This document shows, piece by piece, positions 7,652 to 13,953 of a DNA stretch of 35,096 bases. Under the pieces are notes generated by a model, which saw only the letters and a program-made list of their open reading frames with translations, was not told the DNA's origin and did not search any database. A program made the position numbers and the translations under genes. The DNA lies in assembly GCA_001443385.1 (NCBI GenBank), contig LDXP01000021.1, positions 1 to 35,096 on the forward strand, given 5' to 3'. The stretch is from Candidatus Rokubacteria bacterium CSP1-6. Lineage in GTDB: Bacteria; Methylomirabilota; Methylomirabilia; Rokubacteriales; CSP1-6. Position 1 is the first letter of the stretch, and the number at the start of each line of letters is the position of its first letter.

Positions 7652-7888
7652 CTAGACCTTCTGAATGATGAACCGGAAGACAGGTTTGTCTCCGTCGATG
7701 AGCTCACAGGGATATCCCAGTTCTCGCATGAGCATCGGGATCGTCTGTTTGGCAGGGTAGTAGTCTGTCACGACCTCGAGCAGTTCCCCTGCAGCCATTT
7801 CGTTGAGGGTCATGCGCGTATCAAACGTCGGATCGGGACAGACCTTGCCCCGGAGATCAAGGTGACGCTCAATCTTCTCGGCGCCCAT
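7652..7888 (-). CDS. TusA/SirA-like sulfur carrier protein
   Basis: A 78-residue TusA-family protein. HLDLRGKVCPDPTFDTRMTL carries the Cys-Pro-x-Pro active motif, and the rest (GELLEVVTDYYPAKQTIPML, YPCELIDGDKP) follows the small two-layer fold. The Cys takes persulfide sulfur and hands it to partners such as DsrE-type proteins. The start chosen is the ATG at 7888, nine bases after GGAGG; an ATG 24 bases upstream is possible. The DsrE-like gene follows after 89 bases on the same strand. Because that partner seems to contain selenocysteine, a role in selenium as well as sulfur transfer is conceivable. Confidence 0.85.
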   Translation of the reverse strand: MGAEKIERHLDLRGKVCPDPTFDTRMTLNEMAAGELLEVVTDYYPAKQTIPMLMRELGYPCELIDGDKPVFRFIIQKV

Positions 7889-7933
7889 GATGCACCGCCT
7901 CCCCGTTTGCAATGACGCGGTTGCGCTCGATGC

Positions 7934-7991
7934 CCCTAACGACCGAGCTCAGCGGCCGGCGCAGCCGGCCCGCTGGAGCCGCTGGTTAGGT
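7934..7991 (-). other. attC-like integron recombination site 1
   Basis: On the - strand the site begins with ACCTAAC, a perfect RYYYAAC box that contains the stop codon of the DUF5615 gene, and ends with GTTAGGG (consensus GTTRRRY). Between them is an imperfect inverted repeat: a 7-bp GGCCGGC/GCCGGCC top stem around a GCA loop, then seven more pairs. These are interrupted only by two extra bases (C7971 and G7976), both on one arm, which is the signature of attC sites. The arm with extra bases lies on the side next to the gene end, as expected for a cassette read on the - strand. Confidence 0.65.
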
Positions 7992-8243
7992 GCCGATCCA
8001 TGTGACTTCGCCGGGCGCCGTTTGCTGGAGTGCCTCGAGAAGCTGCGGAACCAGGGGCCGGAGATCGGCCAGACGATTCGTTCGCGCGCGCAGCACGATA
8101 ACCGCAATCGAAAAGCGAGGAAGGTCCCGCTGGAACGCGAGGTTACGATCGACAGTCACAAAAGCGTCGAATTGGCAAACCTCGTGGCCAACGAGGTCTC
8201 TCGCGAGCCGGCGGTCAACGCACTCATCCAGGAGAACCCTCAC
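7986..8243 (-). CDS. DUF5615 PIN-like toxin, apparently internally deleted
   Basis: An 85-residue protein starting at GTG (GTGA overlap with the DUF433 gene). MRVLLDECVDRRLARDLVGHEV and FDAFVTVDRNLAFQ, with the acidic residues of the fold, are typical of DUF5615 PIN-like toxins, and the end NRLADLRPLVPQLLEAL also fits. The family usually has about 25 residues (with a GW-A-G and LL-x-LA pattern) between GHEV and FD, and here only Cys-Gln remain. The toxin may be inactive. It sits beside its usual partner DUF433. Its TAA stop lies inside the attC-like site. Confidence 0.75.
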   Translation of the reverse strand: MRVLLDECVDRRLARDLVGHEVCQFDAFVTVDRNLAFQRDLPRFSIAVIVLRARTNRLADLRPLVPQLLEALQQTAPGEVTWIGT

Positions 8244-8452
8244 GACGCAGAGGCGACCATGCGAGCTTTCGCTTCCTCAAGAAAAGCGATCACCTGTTCA
8301 CGCTTAACGGTGGGAAAACCCTCGAGGAAATCGTCGATTGTCTCGCCCCCCTCAAGGTAGTCGAGCAGCGTCTGCACTGGCACCCGGGTGCCCGTGAACA
8401 CGGGAGTACCCCCTAGGATGTCCGGCGAGCAGGTAATGATTGGCTGACTCAT
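8240..8452 (-). CDS. DUF433 antitoxin
   Basis: A 70-residue protein with the DUF433 pattern: PIITCSPDILGGTPVFTGTR, VPVQTLLDYLEGG and TIDDFLEGFPTVKREQVIAF. This family forms small winged-helix DNA-binding antitoxins found next to DUF5615 toxins. The start chosen is the ATG that begins MSQPIITC; the frame is open further upstream, but that part is not family-like. No strong Shine-Dalgarno is seen. The gene end overlaps the toxin gene by 4 bases, so the pair is one operon. Confidence 0.8.
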   Translation of the reverse strand: MSQPIITCSPDILGGTPVFTGTRVPVQTLLDYLEGGETIDDFLEGFPTVKREQVIAFLEEAKARMVASAS

Positions 8453-8811
8453 GACAAAGAGGTTACGCCCTGAAGCCTGATCCATCAAGCGGCATCTAAC
8501 GACCGGAGGCTCACCGACGTGGCGATCGCCGCTGTCAATGCAGCGACCGCTCACGGTTCCCGTCGTTGTTCTCGTCGCGCCTACGAACCGGATCCAGTCC
8601 CTCCGGCCTCTGATACCTGTGTTGCTGCGAACTCTCCAGACACTGGCGCCTCGCCAGCTAGTCCGCGTCGGCGGCTAACGTCTCGCTTCAGGTGCGCGCC
8701 GCTTCTGGCGCGTCACCTGCAAGCGGCGGTTCGGTCGCCTCAGGTGGCTAGGGGCTGATTCTGGTCTGGGCTGCGCGAGAATTTTCCCGACGCCGGTGCT
8801 ACCATATACCC
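8453..8811. other. Gene-free stretch between the accessory island and glp
   Basis: No convincing gene is present in 359 bases. It holds an ATCTAAC box at 8494-8500, 41 bases upstream of the DUF433 start, a short CGCTG/CAGCG hairpin at 8530-8545, the attC-like site at 8673-8735, and the region before glp. It reads as cassette-type recombination DNA plus a weak promoter region for glp. Confidence 0.5.
8673..8735 (-). other. attC-like integron recombination site 2
   Basis: On the - strand the ends are ACCGAAC and GTTAGCC, near matches to RYYYAAC and GTTRRRY. The interior folds into a long hairpin: six pairs CGCGCC/GGCGCG around a six-base loop, then six pairs CAGGTG/CACCTG, then five pairs CGCTT/AAGCG. 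The only interruptions are T8713 and C8720, both on the same arm, as in site 1. The orientation matches site 1. One mismatch in the outer box makes it weaker than site 1. Confidence 0.5.
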
Positions 8812-10026
8812 GTGCTGTCGGTCGAAGAGGCCCTGGAGCAGATCCTCTCCCGAGTTGATCGTCTCGGCTCCGAGCGCGTGGAGCTCCTCGCGTGCCTCGG
8901 CCGGGTCCTGGCCGAGCCGATCTCCGCCCGGTTCAATATTCCTCCCTGGCCCAACTCCTCCATGGACGGCTATGCCCTGCGGGCTCACGACACCCGCGAG
9001 GCCAGCCCGGGCAACCCGGTTGAGCTCCAGGTCGTCGGAACGATCCCGGCCGGGTCGGTGGCCGGGCATTCCCTCCAGGCCGGGCAGGTGTTGCGGATCT
9101 TCACGGGGGCGCCGCTCCCCAACGGCGCGGACAGCGTCATCCCTCAGGAGGAGGTCCAGGTCCAGGACGGGCGGATCCGCGTCCCGCGCCCAGTCGCCGA
9201 GGGCGAGTTCGTCCGGCCCCGGGGCGAAGACCTGAGGGCCGGGGAGACAGCCCTCGAGGTCGGGCGGCTCATCGGCCCCGCCCAGATCGGCCTGCTGGCC
9301 GCGCTGGGCCGATCGCGGGCCCTCGTGTTCCGCCGTCCCCGGGTGGCTATCCTCTCCACGGGCGACGAAGTCGTGGATCTCGGAGGGGAGGTGACCGAGG
9401 GAAAGATCCCCAATTCGAACAGCTACGCCTTGATGGCCCAGGTCGTCGAGGCGGGCGGAGAGCCCCTCAATGTCGGCGTCGCGCCCGACAGGGGCGAGGC
9501 CATCGAGGAGCGCCTGCGCTGGGGACTGTCGGCGGACGTCTTGATCTCGTCAGCGGGCGTCTCGGTGGGAGACTACGACGTCGTGCGCGACGCCCTCCGG
9601 CGGCTCGGGGCCGAGCTGCATCTCTGGCAGGTGGCGATGCGCCCCGGCAAGCCGATCACGTTCGGCTCCCTCGGGGAGCGGCCGATCTTCGGCCTCCCTG
9701 GCAATCCCGTGTCCGCGATGGTGACGTTCGAGCTCTTCGTCCGGCCGGCGCTCAGGAAGATGGCGGGCCACACGGCGCTCCACCGCCCCCGGATCCACGC
9801 GCGGGCACTCTCCCCCATCCCGAACCCGGGCCACCGCCGCGGCTACCTCCGCGTGACGGTGTCGGCCGAGGGCGGGGGATACGGCGCCAGGCTCACGGGG
9901 AACCAGGGATCGGCCGTCCTGACCTCGATGGTCTCAGCAGACGGTCTTGCCATCGTGCCCCCCGACACTACGATTCCCGCGGGCGGCACGGTGCCGGTGA
10001 TCCTGCTCAAGCCTCTCCCGTCATGA
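8812..10026 (+). CDS. moeA: Molybdopterin molybdenumtransferase (MoeA/Glp)
   Basis: A 404-residue MoeA-family enzyme that inserts molybdate into adenylylated molybdopterin. Seen motifs: PPWPNSSMDGYALRA, FTGAPLPNGADSVIPQEEV, the molybdopterin-binding SSAGVSVGDYDVV, and GLPGNPVSAMVTFELFV; a C-terminal domain IV closes the protein. It starts at GTG 8812 with no visible Shine-Dalgarno, and a TACCAT -10-like hexamer at 8800-8805 would place the transcript start almost at the codon. It overlaps soxYZ by 4 bases. MoaA of the same cofactor pathway lies at 31936. Confidence 0.95.
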   Translation: MLSVEEALEQILSRVDRLGSERVELLACLGRVLAEPISARFNIPPWPNSSMDGYALRAHDTREASPGNPVELQVVGTIPAGSVAGHSLQAGQVLRIFTGAPLPNGADSVIPQEEVQVQDGRIRVPRPVAEGEFVRPRGEDLRAGETALEVGRLIGPAQIGLLAALGRSRALVFRRPRVAILSTGDEVVDLGGEVTEGKIPNSNSYALMAQVVEAGGEPLNVGVAPDRGEAIEERLRWGLSADVLISSAGVSVGDYDVVRDALRRLGAELHLWQVAMRPGKPITFGSLGERPIFGLPGNPVSAMVTFELFVRPALRKMAGHTALHRPRIHARALSPIPNPGHRRGYLRVTVSAEGGGYGARLTGNQGSAVLTSMVSADGLAIVPPDTTIPAGGTVPVILLKPLPS

Positions 10027-10781
10027 TCAGCCGTCGCCGCTTCCTCGTGGGATCCATCACCGCGGGGCTCACGCCGCTGGTCCTGCCGGAGCGGTCGTCC
10101 GGACAGGGAAGGTCCGACGCGGCGCACAGCCTCCGGATCGAGCTTCCCGTGCTCGCCGACGATCCCGCAGCGGTGCCCTTCCAGGCGTCGGTGGACCATC
10201 CCATGGACCCCGACCACTTCATCCGCTCGCTGGAGGTCACGCTCGACACCGATCCCGTCCCGAGCAAGGGGAAATTTCGCTTCACGCCCGCCAACGGCCG
10301 CGCGTGGGTGGCGTTTCAGTTCCGCTCCGGGATCGGGGGAGTCGTGAAAGTCGTCGGGGAGTGCACCCGCCACGGCCGCTTCGCCGGGACGCGGGAGGTC
10401 CGCGTCACCGAGGGCGGCTGCGCGACGACCCCTGATCGGACCGTGCGCGAGCGGATCGGCAACCCGCAGACCCGCCTGCCGCGCTCCTTCCGGCCCGGGG
10501 AGGTCGTGGAGGTGCGGACCCGGCTGGACCACGCCTCGTACACCGGCCTCGCCCTGAAGGGCGGGAAATTCGTCCGGGAGCTCCCCGAGTTCTACGTCAC
10601 GCAGATGCTCGTGTATGTGGACGATCAGCCGGTGAGCGAGTTCGAGATGACGTCGGCCACGAGCCCCAATCCGCTGATCCGCTTCCCGCTGAAGGTCGGC
10701 GGCGGCGGAACGCTCCGCGTCGTGTTCGTCAACAGCGAGGGACGGCGGTGGGAAGCGACGCAGCCCCTCCGCCCCGCCTAG
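10023..10781 (+). CDS. Fused SoxYZ-type sulfur carrier protein
   Basis: A 252-residue exported protein joining a SoxY-like and a SoxZ-like domain. The start MISRRRFLVG is a Tat signal. Residues 50-135 form the SoxY part (VPFQASVDHPMDPDHFI, GTREVRVTEGGC) with Cys133 in the position of the sulfur-binding Cys. That Cys is followed by a linker rather than the usual C-terminal GG. Residues 150-252 form the SoxZ part (FRPGEVVEVRTRLDHASYTG, SPNPLIRFPLKV). The layout resembles the SoxYZ-like carriers associated with quinoprotein dehydrogenases. It overlaps glp by 4 bases and converges on a YeeE/YedE transporter gene, suggesting a shared role in thiosulfate or sulfane-sulfur handling. No other sox genes are in the window. 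Confidence 0.88.
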   Translation: MISRRRFLVGSITAGLTPLVLPERSSGQGRSDAAHSLRIELPVLADDPAAVPFQASVDHPMDPDHFIRSLEVTLDTDPVPSKGKFRFTPANGRAWVAFQFRSGIGGVVKVVGECTRHGRFAGTREVRVTEGGCATTPDRTVRERIGNPQTRLPRSFRPGEVVEVRTRLDHASYTGLALKGGKFVRELPEFYVTQMLVYVDDQPVSEFEMTSATSPNPLIRFPLKVGGGGTLRVVFVNSEGRRWEATQPLRPA

Positions 10782-10782
10782 T

Positions 10783-10797
10783 CCCGGGAGCCCCGGG
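10783..10797. terminator. Hairpin after soxYZ
   Basis: CCCGGG-AGC-CCCGGG begins one base after the soxYZ stop: 6 bp, three-base loop. There is no T-run, so termination is only possible, not shown. Confidence 0.3.
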
Positions 10798-10855
10798 CCA
10801 AATGGCGAGCATGGCAAGGCCCGAGGGAGGAGCCGACCGGAGCGTAACGACCACG

Positions 10856-10870
10856 CCGGCCTTCGGCCGG
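10856..10870. terminator. Hairpin between convergent soxYZ and yeeE/yedE genes
   Basis: CCGGCC-TTC-GGCCGG is a perfect 6-bp GC stem in the 160-base gap between two convergent genes. It could act in both directions, but has no T-run. Confidence 0.35.
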
Positions 10871-10941
10871 ACGCGGTGCCCGCAAAGGAACGGATTGGCG
10901 ACGACCGAGAACGTAGCCAGGCGAAGTCAGTTGGCCCGGGG

Positions 10942-11937
10942 CTAGCCCTTCCGCAGGTACAGGACCCAGACGGCCGCATAGGCGCCGAGCCACATGGCGC
11001 CGAAGGCCACGAGGCTGCCCACCGCCAGCGTGGCGGAATTGGTGAGCCCCTGGGTGATGTTGCAGCCTTCGGCGAGGAGCGCGGAGGCTCCCATGAGCAG
11101 CCCGCCCCCAAAGAGCTGGACCAGGCTCCAGCCGGGGGGAAGCTTCCACCTGAACTCTCCCGCCGGCCGGGCCCCCAGGAAGGCGCCGATGGGAACGCCC
11201 ACCAGCAGGACCATGCTCCAGTTGACGCGATTCGGGTATCCCACGAGCGGGTAGGTGAGCGCCTGCCCCGTGTTGCTCGCGAAGGTGATCCCGGCGGGAG
11301 CGTCCCCGAAGGACGACGTCCACCAGCCCAGCGCGATCAGCACGCCGACGGCGATGCCCGTGGCCGGCCACGGCCATTTCCCGTGCTCGGGCTCTCCGCC
11401 GCCGCGCCACAGGAAGACGACGACGACGAGTCCGAGCACCGCGATCACGACCCACGGCGAGAGGCCGACGAGGTTCGCGAGGGTGGGGGCGCCGCCGTCC
11501 ACCGCAATCGCCGGCCCGCGGAGCGCCTGGCGGACGGGGGCGAGGATGCCGACGGTCACGGTGGTGGCCCCCAGGGCGAAGCCGAGGAGCACCACCCAGG
11601 CGCCCACCGCGCCCTCACCGATGCGGTACCAGGTGCTCCCGGAGCAGCCGCCGGACAGGATCATCCCCACGCCGAACAGGAAGCCGCCCAGGATGTTCGC
11701 CAGCCAGTGAAAGGGCCGCAGGGGAATCTCGACGAGCCCGGCGGCCAGCATGAGGTGGACGCCGATGGCCGCCACGAGCAGGGCGAGCAGGTAGGCGCGG
11801 ACGATCGTGGCGTCGCCCATGAGATAGAGGTTCGAGAGCGCGCGGGTGAGACAGAAGCCGCCCCGCTGAGTGACGTAGCCGAAGGCCAGCCCGGTGAGCA
11901 GCGCCGAGGCGTAAAACGGCCACGAGATCTCTTCCAT
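10942..11937 (-). CDS. YeeE/YedE family thiosulfate/sulfur transporter
   Basis: A 331-residue polytopic inner-membrane protein with two related halves. Three Cys motifs match those of the thiosulfate transporter TsuA: YVTQRGGFCL (Cys29), MILSGGCSGSTWYR (Cys98) and LLAEGCNITQG near residue 295. In that family the Cys line passes thiosulfate through the membrane. The start chosen is the ATG at 11937 with AGGA eight bases before it; an ATG three codons upstream is possible. It is divergent from cpoB and convergent with the SoxYZ fusion gene. Uptake of thiosulfate, or export and import of a sulfur carrier's cargo, are both consistent. Confidence 0.9.
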   Translation of the reverse strand: MEEISWPFYASALLTGLAFGYVTQRGGFCLTRALSNLYLMGDATIVRAYLLALLVAAIGVHLMLAAGLVEIPLRPFHWLANILGGFLFGVGMILSGGCSGSTWYRIGEGAVGAWVVLLGFALGATTVTVGILAPVRQALRGPAIAVDGGAPTLANLVGLSPWVVIAVLGLVVVVFLWRGGGEPEHGKWPWPATGIAVGVLIALGWWTSSFGDAPAGITFASNTGQALTYPLVGYPNRVNWSMVLLVGVPIGAFLGARPAGEFRWKLPPGWSLVQLFGGGLLMGASALLAEGCNITQGLTNSATLAVGSLVAFGAMWLGAYAAVWVLYLRKG

Positions 11938-11972
11938 GGACGGCATCCTACCCGAAGCCGGCCGCAAATTTC

Positions 11973-12002
11973 TTGACTTTTTTTGAAACGCTGTGCTACG
12001 TT
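11973..12002 (+). promoter_or_regulatory. Sigma70-type promoter of the cpoB-like gene
   Basis: TTGACT (11973-11978), an 18-base spacer and TACGTT (11997-12002). Transcription would begin around 12009, only a few bases before the ATG at 12013, so the message would be nearly leaderless. Confidence 0.55.
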
Positions 12003-12012
12003 CCGACCACCT

Positions 12013-12831
12013 ATGAAGACGCCGTGGGGAGCCGTCTTGACCGCAGGTATGGTCGCTGTCCTGGCGCTGACCGGCTGCGCCAGCCGCGGGAGCGTGCGGC
12101 AGCTTCAGGGCGAAGTCGCGGGGCTCAGGGAGCAGGTGGCCGAGCTCCGCAAGGCGCAGGACGCGTCCACGCGCGAGCTCGCCAAGACGGTCGGCGAGCT
12201 CAAGGCGCTGGACGGGCAACTCGCGAAAGCCTCGCAGGGGGAGAAGGCCGCGGAGCAGCAGGTGGCGCGCGTCGAGGCAAGACTGGGAGAAACCGAGGAG
12301 GCGCTGCGCGGCCTCCGCGCCTCCCTCGACGGCCTCTCGCGCGAGCTCGTCCGCCAGGCCACGGCTCCGGCGCCGCCCCGCGAGAAGCGCATGGAGGCGC
12401 GGCCCGCCGAGGCCGAGCAACCTGCGGCGCGCTCGGGTCCCGCGGAGCAGCTCTACAGCGCCGCGCTGGCGAGCTTTCGGGCCCGCGAGCACGGGCAGGC
12501 CGTCCTCGAGTTCACGGACTTCATCGCGCGTAACCCCCAGCATCCGCTGGCGGCCAACGCGCAGTTCTGGATCGCCGAGGCCTACTATCTCCAGCGCGAC
12601 TACGGCCAGGCGGTCGCGGAGTACGAGAAAGTCGCCCAGATGAACGGGAAGAGCGGCAAGATCCCCGACGCGCTCCTCAAGATCGGTCTCTGCTATCGCG
12701 CCCTCAACGACCCGGCCCGCGCGCGGGAGGCCTGGCAGCAGCTCGTCCAGGCGTACCCGGACAGCGAGGCGGCCCGGCAGGCGCGCACCCTCATCGGCGC
12801 ACGCGCCGTTCCCGTCCGCCGCGCGCGCTAG
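12013..12831 (+). CDS. CpoB/YbgF-like periplasmic lipoprotein with TPR domain
   Basis: A 272-residue lipoprotein. Residues 1-22 are a lipoprotein signal ending in LALTGC. Residues 30-115 are a long coiled coil (RQLQGEVAGLREQVAELRKA and similar). Residues 145-270 form TPR repeats of the YbgF/CpoB type (LYSAALASFRAREHGQAVLE, ANAQFWIAEAYYLQRDYGQA, ALLKIGLCYRALNDPARARE). In Tol-Pal systems this protein links outer-membrane constriction to cell-wall synthesis; no tol or pal gene is in the window. The ATG at 12013 is chosen because the earlier in-frame ATG (11983) lies inside the promoter. Confidence 0.85.
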   Translation: MKTPWGAVLTAGMVAVLALTGCASRGSVRQLQGEVAGLREQVAELRKAQDASTRELAKTVGELKALDGQLAKASQGEKAAEQQVARVEARLGETEEALRGLRASLDGLSRELVRQATAPAPPREKRMEARPAEAEQPAARSGPAEQLYSAALASFRAREHGQAVLEFTDFIARNPQHPLAANAQFWIAEAYYLQRDYGQAVAEYEKVAQMNGKSGKIPDALLKIGLCYRALNDPARAREAWQQLVQAYPDSEAARQARTLIGARAVPVRRAR

Positions 12832-12874
12832 TCGCGTCGCCGGCGGCGGGACGCCCTCTCGGATCCCCCGAAAG

Positions 12875-12902
12875 TTGACGCATCCGGACGCTCCGGTATA
12901 CT
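12875..12902 (+). promoter_or_regulatory. Sigma70-type promoter upstream of dprA
   Basis: TTGACG (12875-12880), a 16-base spacer and TATACT (12897-12902), 25 bases before the dprA GTG. It probably drives the long dprA to comB unit. Confidence 0.7.
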
Positions 12903-12927
12903 TGGACCCATTCCTCTGGCGGCGAGT

Positions 12928-13953
12928 GTGAACATGAACGGATACAGCGAATCGACTCGATGGGACGCGGTGATCGCGGCGCTGCCCGCGCGCCCGGGCG
13001 CCCGGACGCGGGCCGATATCGTGGCGGCGCTGAGCGAGCAGCGCGGGCTCGCCGGGCGGGCCGGCGCCCGCCTGCTCCTGTCCGAGGACGACGAGTATCC
13101 GGCCTCCCTCGCGGCGGTGCCGGCTCCCCCGACGTTCCTGCTGGCGCGGGGAGAGCTCCGGAAGGAGGACGCGCTCGCGCTGGCGATCGTCGGCTCGCGC
13201 CGCGCCAGCGCGTACGGGCTCGGGGCGGCCGAGTGCCTGGCAGCCGACCTGGCCGCGCGCGGCGTGACCATCGTGAGCGGCTTCGCGCGCGGCATCGACA
13301 CCGCGGCACACCGCGGCGCGCTGGCGGCAGGCGGACGCACCATCGCCGTCCTCGGCTGCGGCGTGGACGTGACCTATCCGCCGGAGAACCGGAAGCTCGT
13401 CGGCCAGGTGCTCGAGCGCGGGGCGCTGATCTCCCAGTTCCCCATGGGGACGCCGGCGCTGCCCGGGCACTTCCCGCTGCGCAACCGGACGATCGCCGGT
13501 CTCACGCTGGGGACCATCGTGGTGGAAGCGGCGGAGCGTTCCGGCGCCCTCATCACGGCGGGGCACGCCGGCGAGCTCGGCCGGGAAGTGTTCGCCGTGC
13601 CGGGGCCGGTCACCTCGGAAACGAGCCGGGGCGCTAACCGCCTCATCCAGGACGGTGCTAAACTGGTTCAGGGCTGGGAGGACGTCCTTGCCGAGCTCCC
13701 CCCGGTGTGGCGGCGCTGCTTGACGGAGTGCGTGGGCGTGGAAGCGCCCGGGCCCGCCCCGGAGGGCGACGAGACACGAGTCCTGCCGCTGCTCGGCGGC
13801 GAGCCGATCCACATCGATCATGTGATCGCGCGGAGCGGCGTCCCGTCCGGGCGGGCGGCGGCGGCGCTCTTGAACCTGGAGCTGAAGGGCTGGGTGCGAC
13901 AGCTTCCCGGCCAGCACTACGTCCGGAGCGCAACTGCAATGAGGAGCGCATAG
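12928..13953 (+). CDS. dprA: DNA-processing protein DprA (Smf)
   Basis: A 341-residue DprA that loads RecA on incoming single-stranded DNA. The Rossmann-like core shows VGSRRASAYG, TIVSGFARGIDTAAHRGAL and TIAVLGCGVDVTYPPENRKL. Later come EAAERSGALITAGHAGELGR and VFAVPGPVTSETSRGANRLI, all DprA hallmarks, and the C-terminal 60 residues resemble the winged-helix tail. The start may be GTG 12928 or the ATG two codons later. The stop TAG shares a base with the topA GTG. dprA followed by topA is a widely conserved order. Confidence 0.94.
   Translation: MNMNGYSESTRWDAVIAALPARPGARTRADIVAALSEQRGLAGRAGARLLLSEDDEYPASLAAVPAPPTFLLARGELRKEDALALAIVGSRRASAYGLGAAECLAADLAARGVTIVSGFARGIDTAAHRGALAAGGRTIAVLGCGVDVTYPPENRKLVGQVLERGALISQFPMGTPALPGHFPLRNRTIAGLTLGTIVVEAAERSGALITAGHAGELGREVFAVPGPVTSETSRGANRLIQDGAKLVQGWEDVLAELPPVWRRCLTECVGVEAPGPAPEGDETRVLPLLGGEPIHIDHVIARSGVPSGRAAAALLNLELKGWVRQLPGQHYVRSATAMRSA

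Noticed and set aside
8519-8758. A 79-codon + strand frame upstream of glp
   Set aside because: Low-complexity Ala/Arg/Ser content; it lies across the attC-like hairpin and has no ribosome site.
10942-13917. A 991-codon open frame on the - strand running through dprA and cpoB into the transporter gene
   Set aside because: Only the last 331 codons are family-like; the rest is the antisense of dprA and cpoB, open because of high GC.
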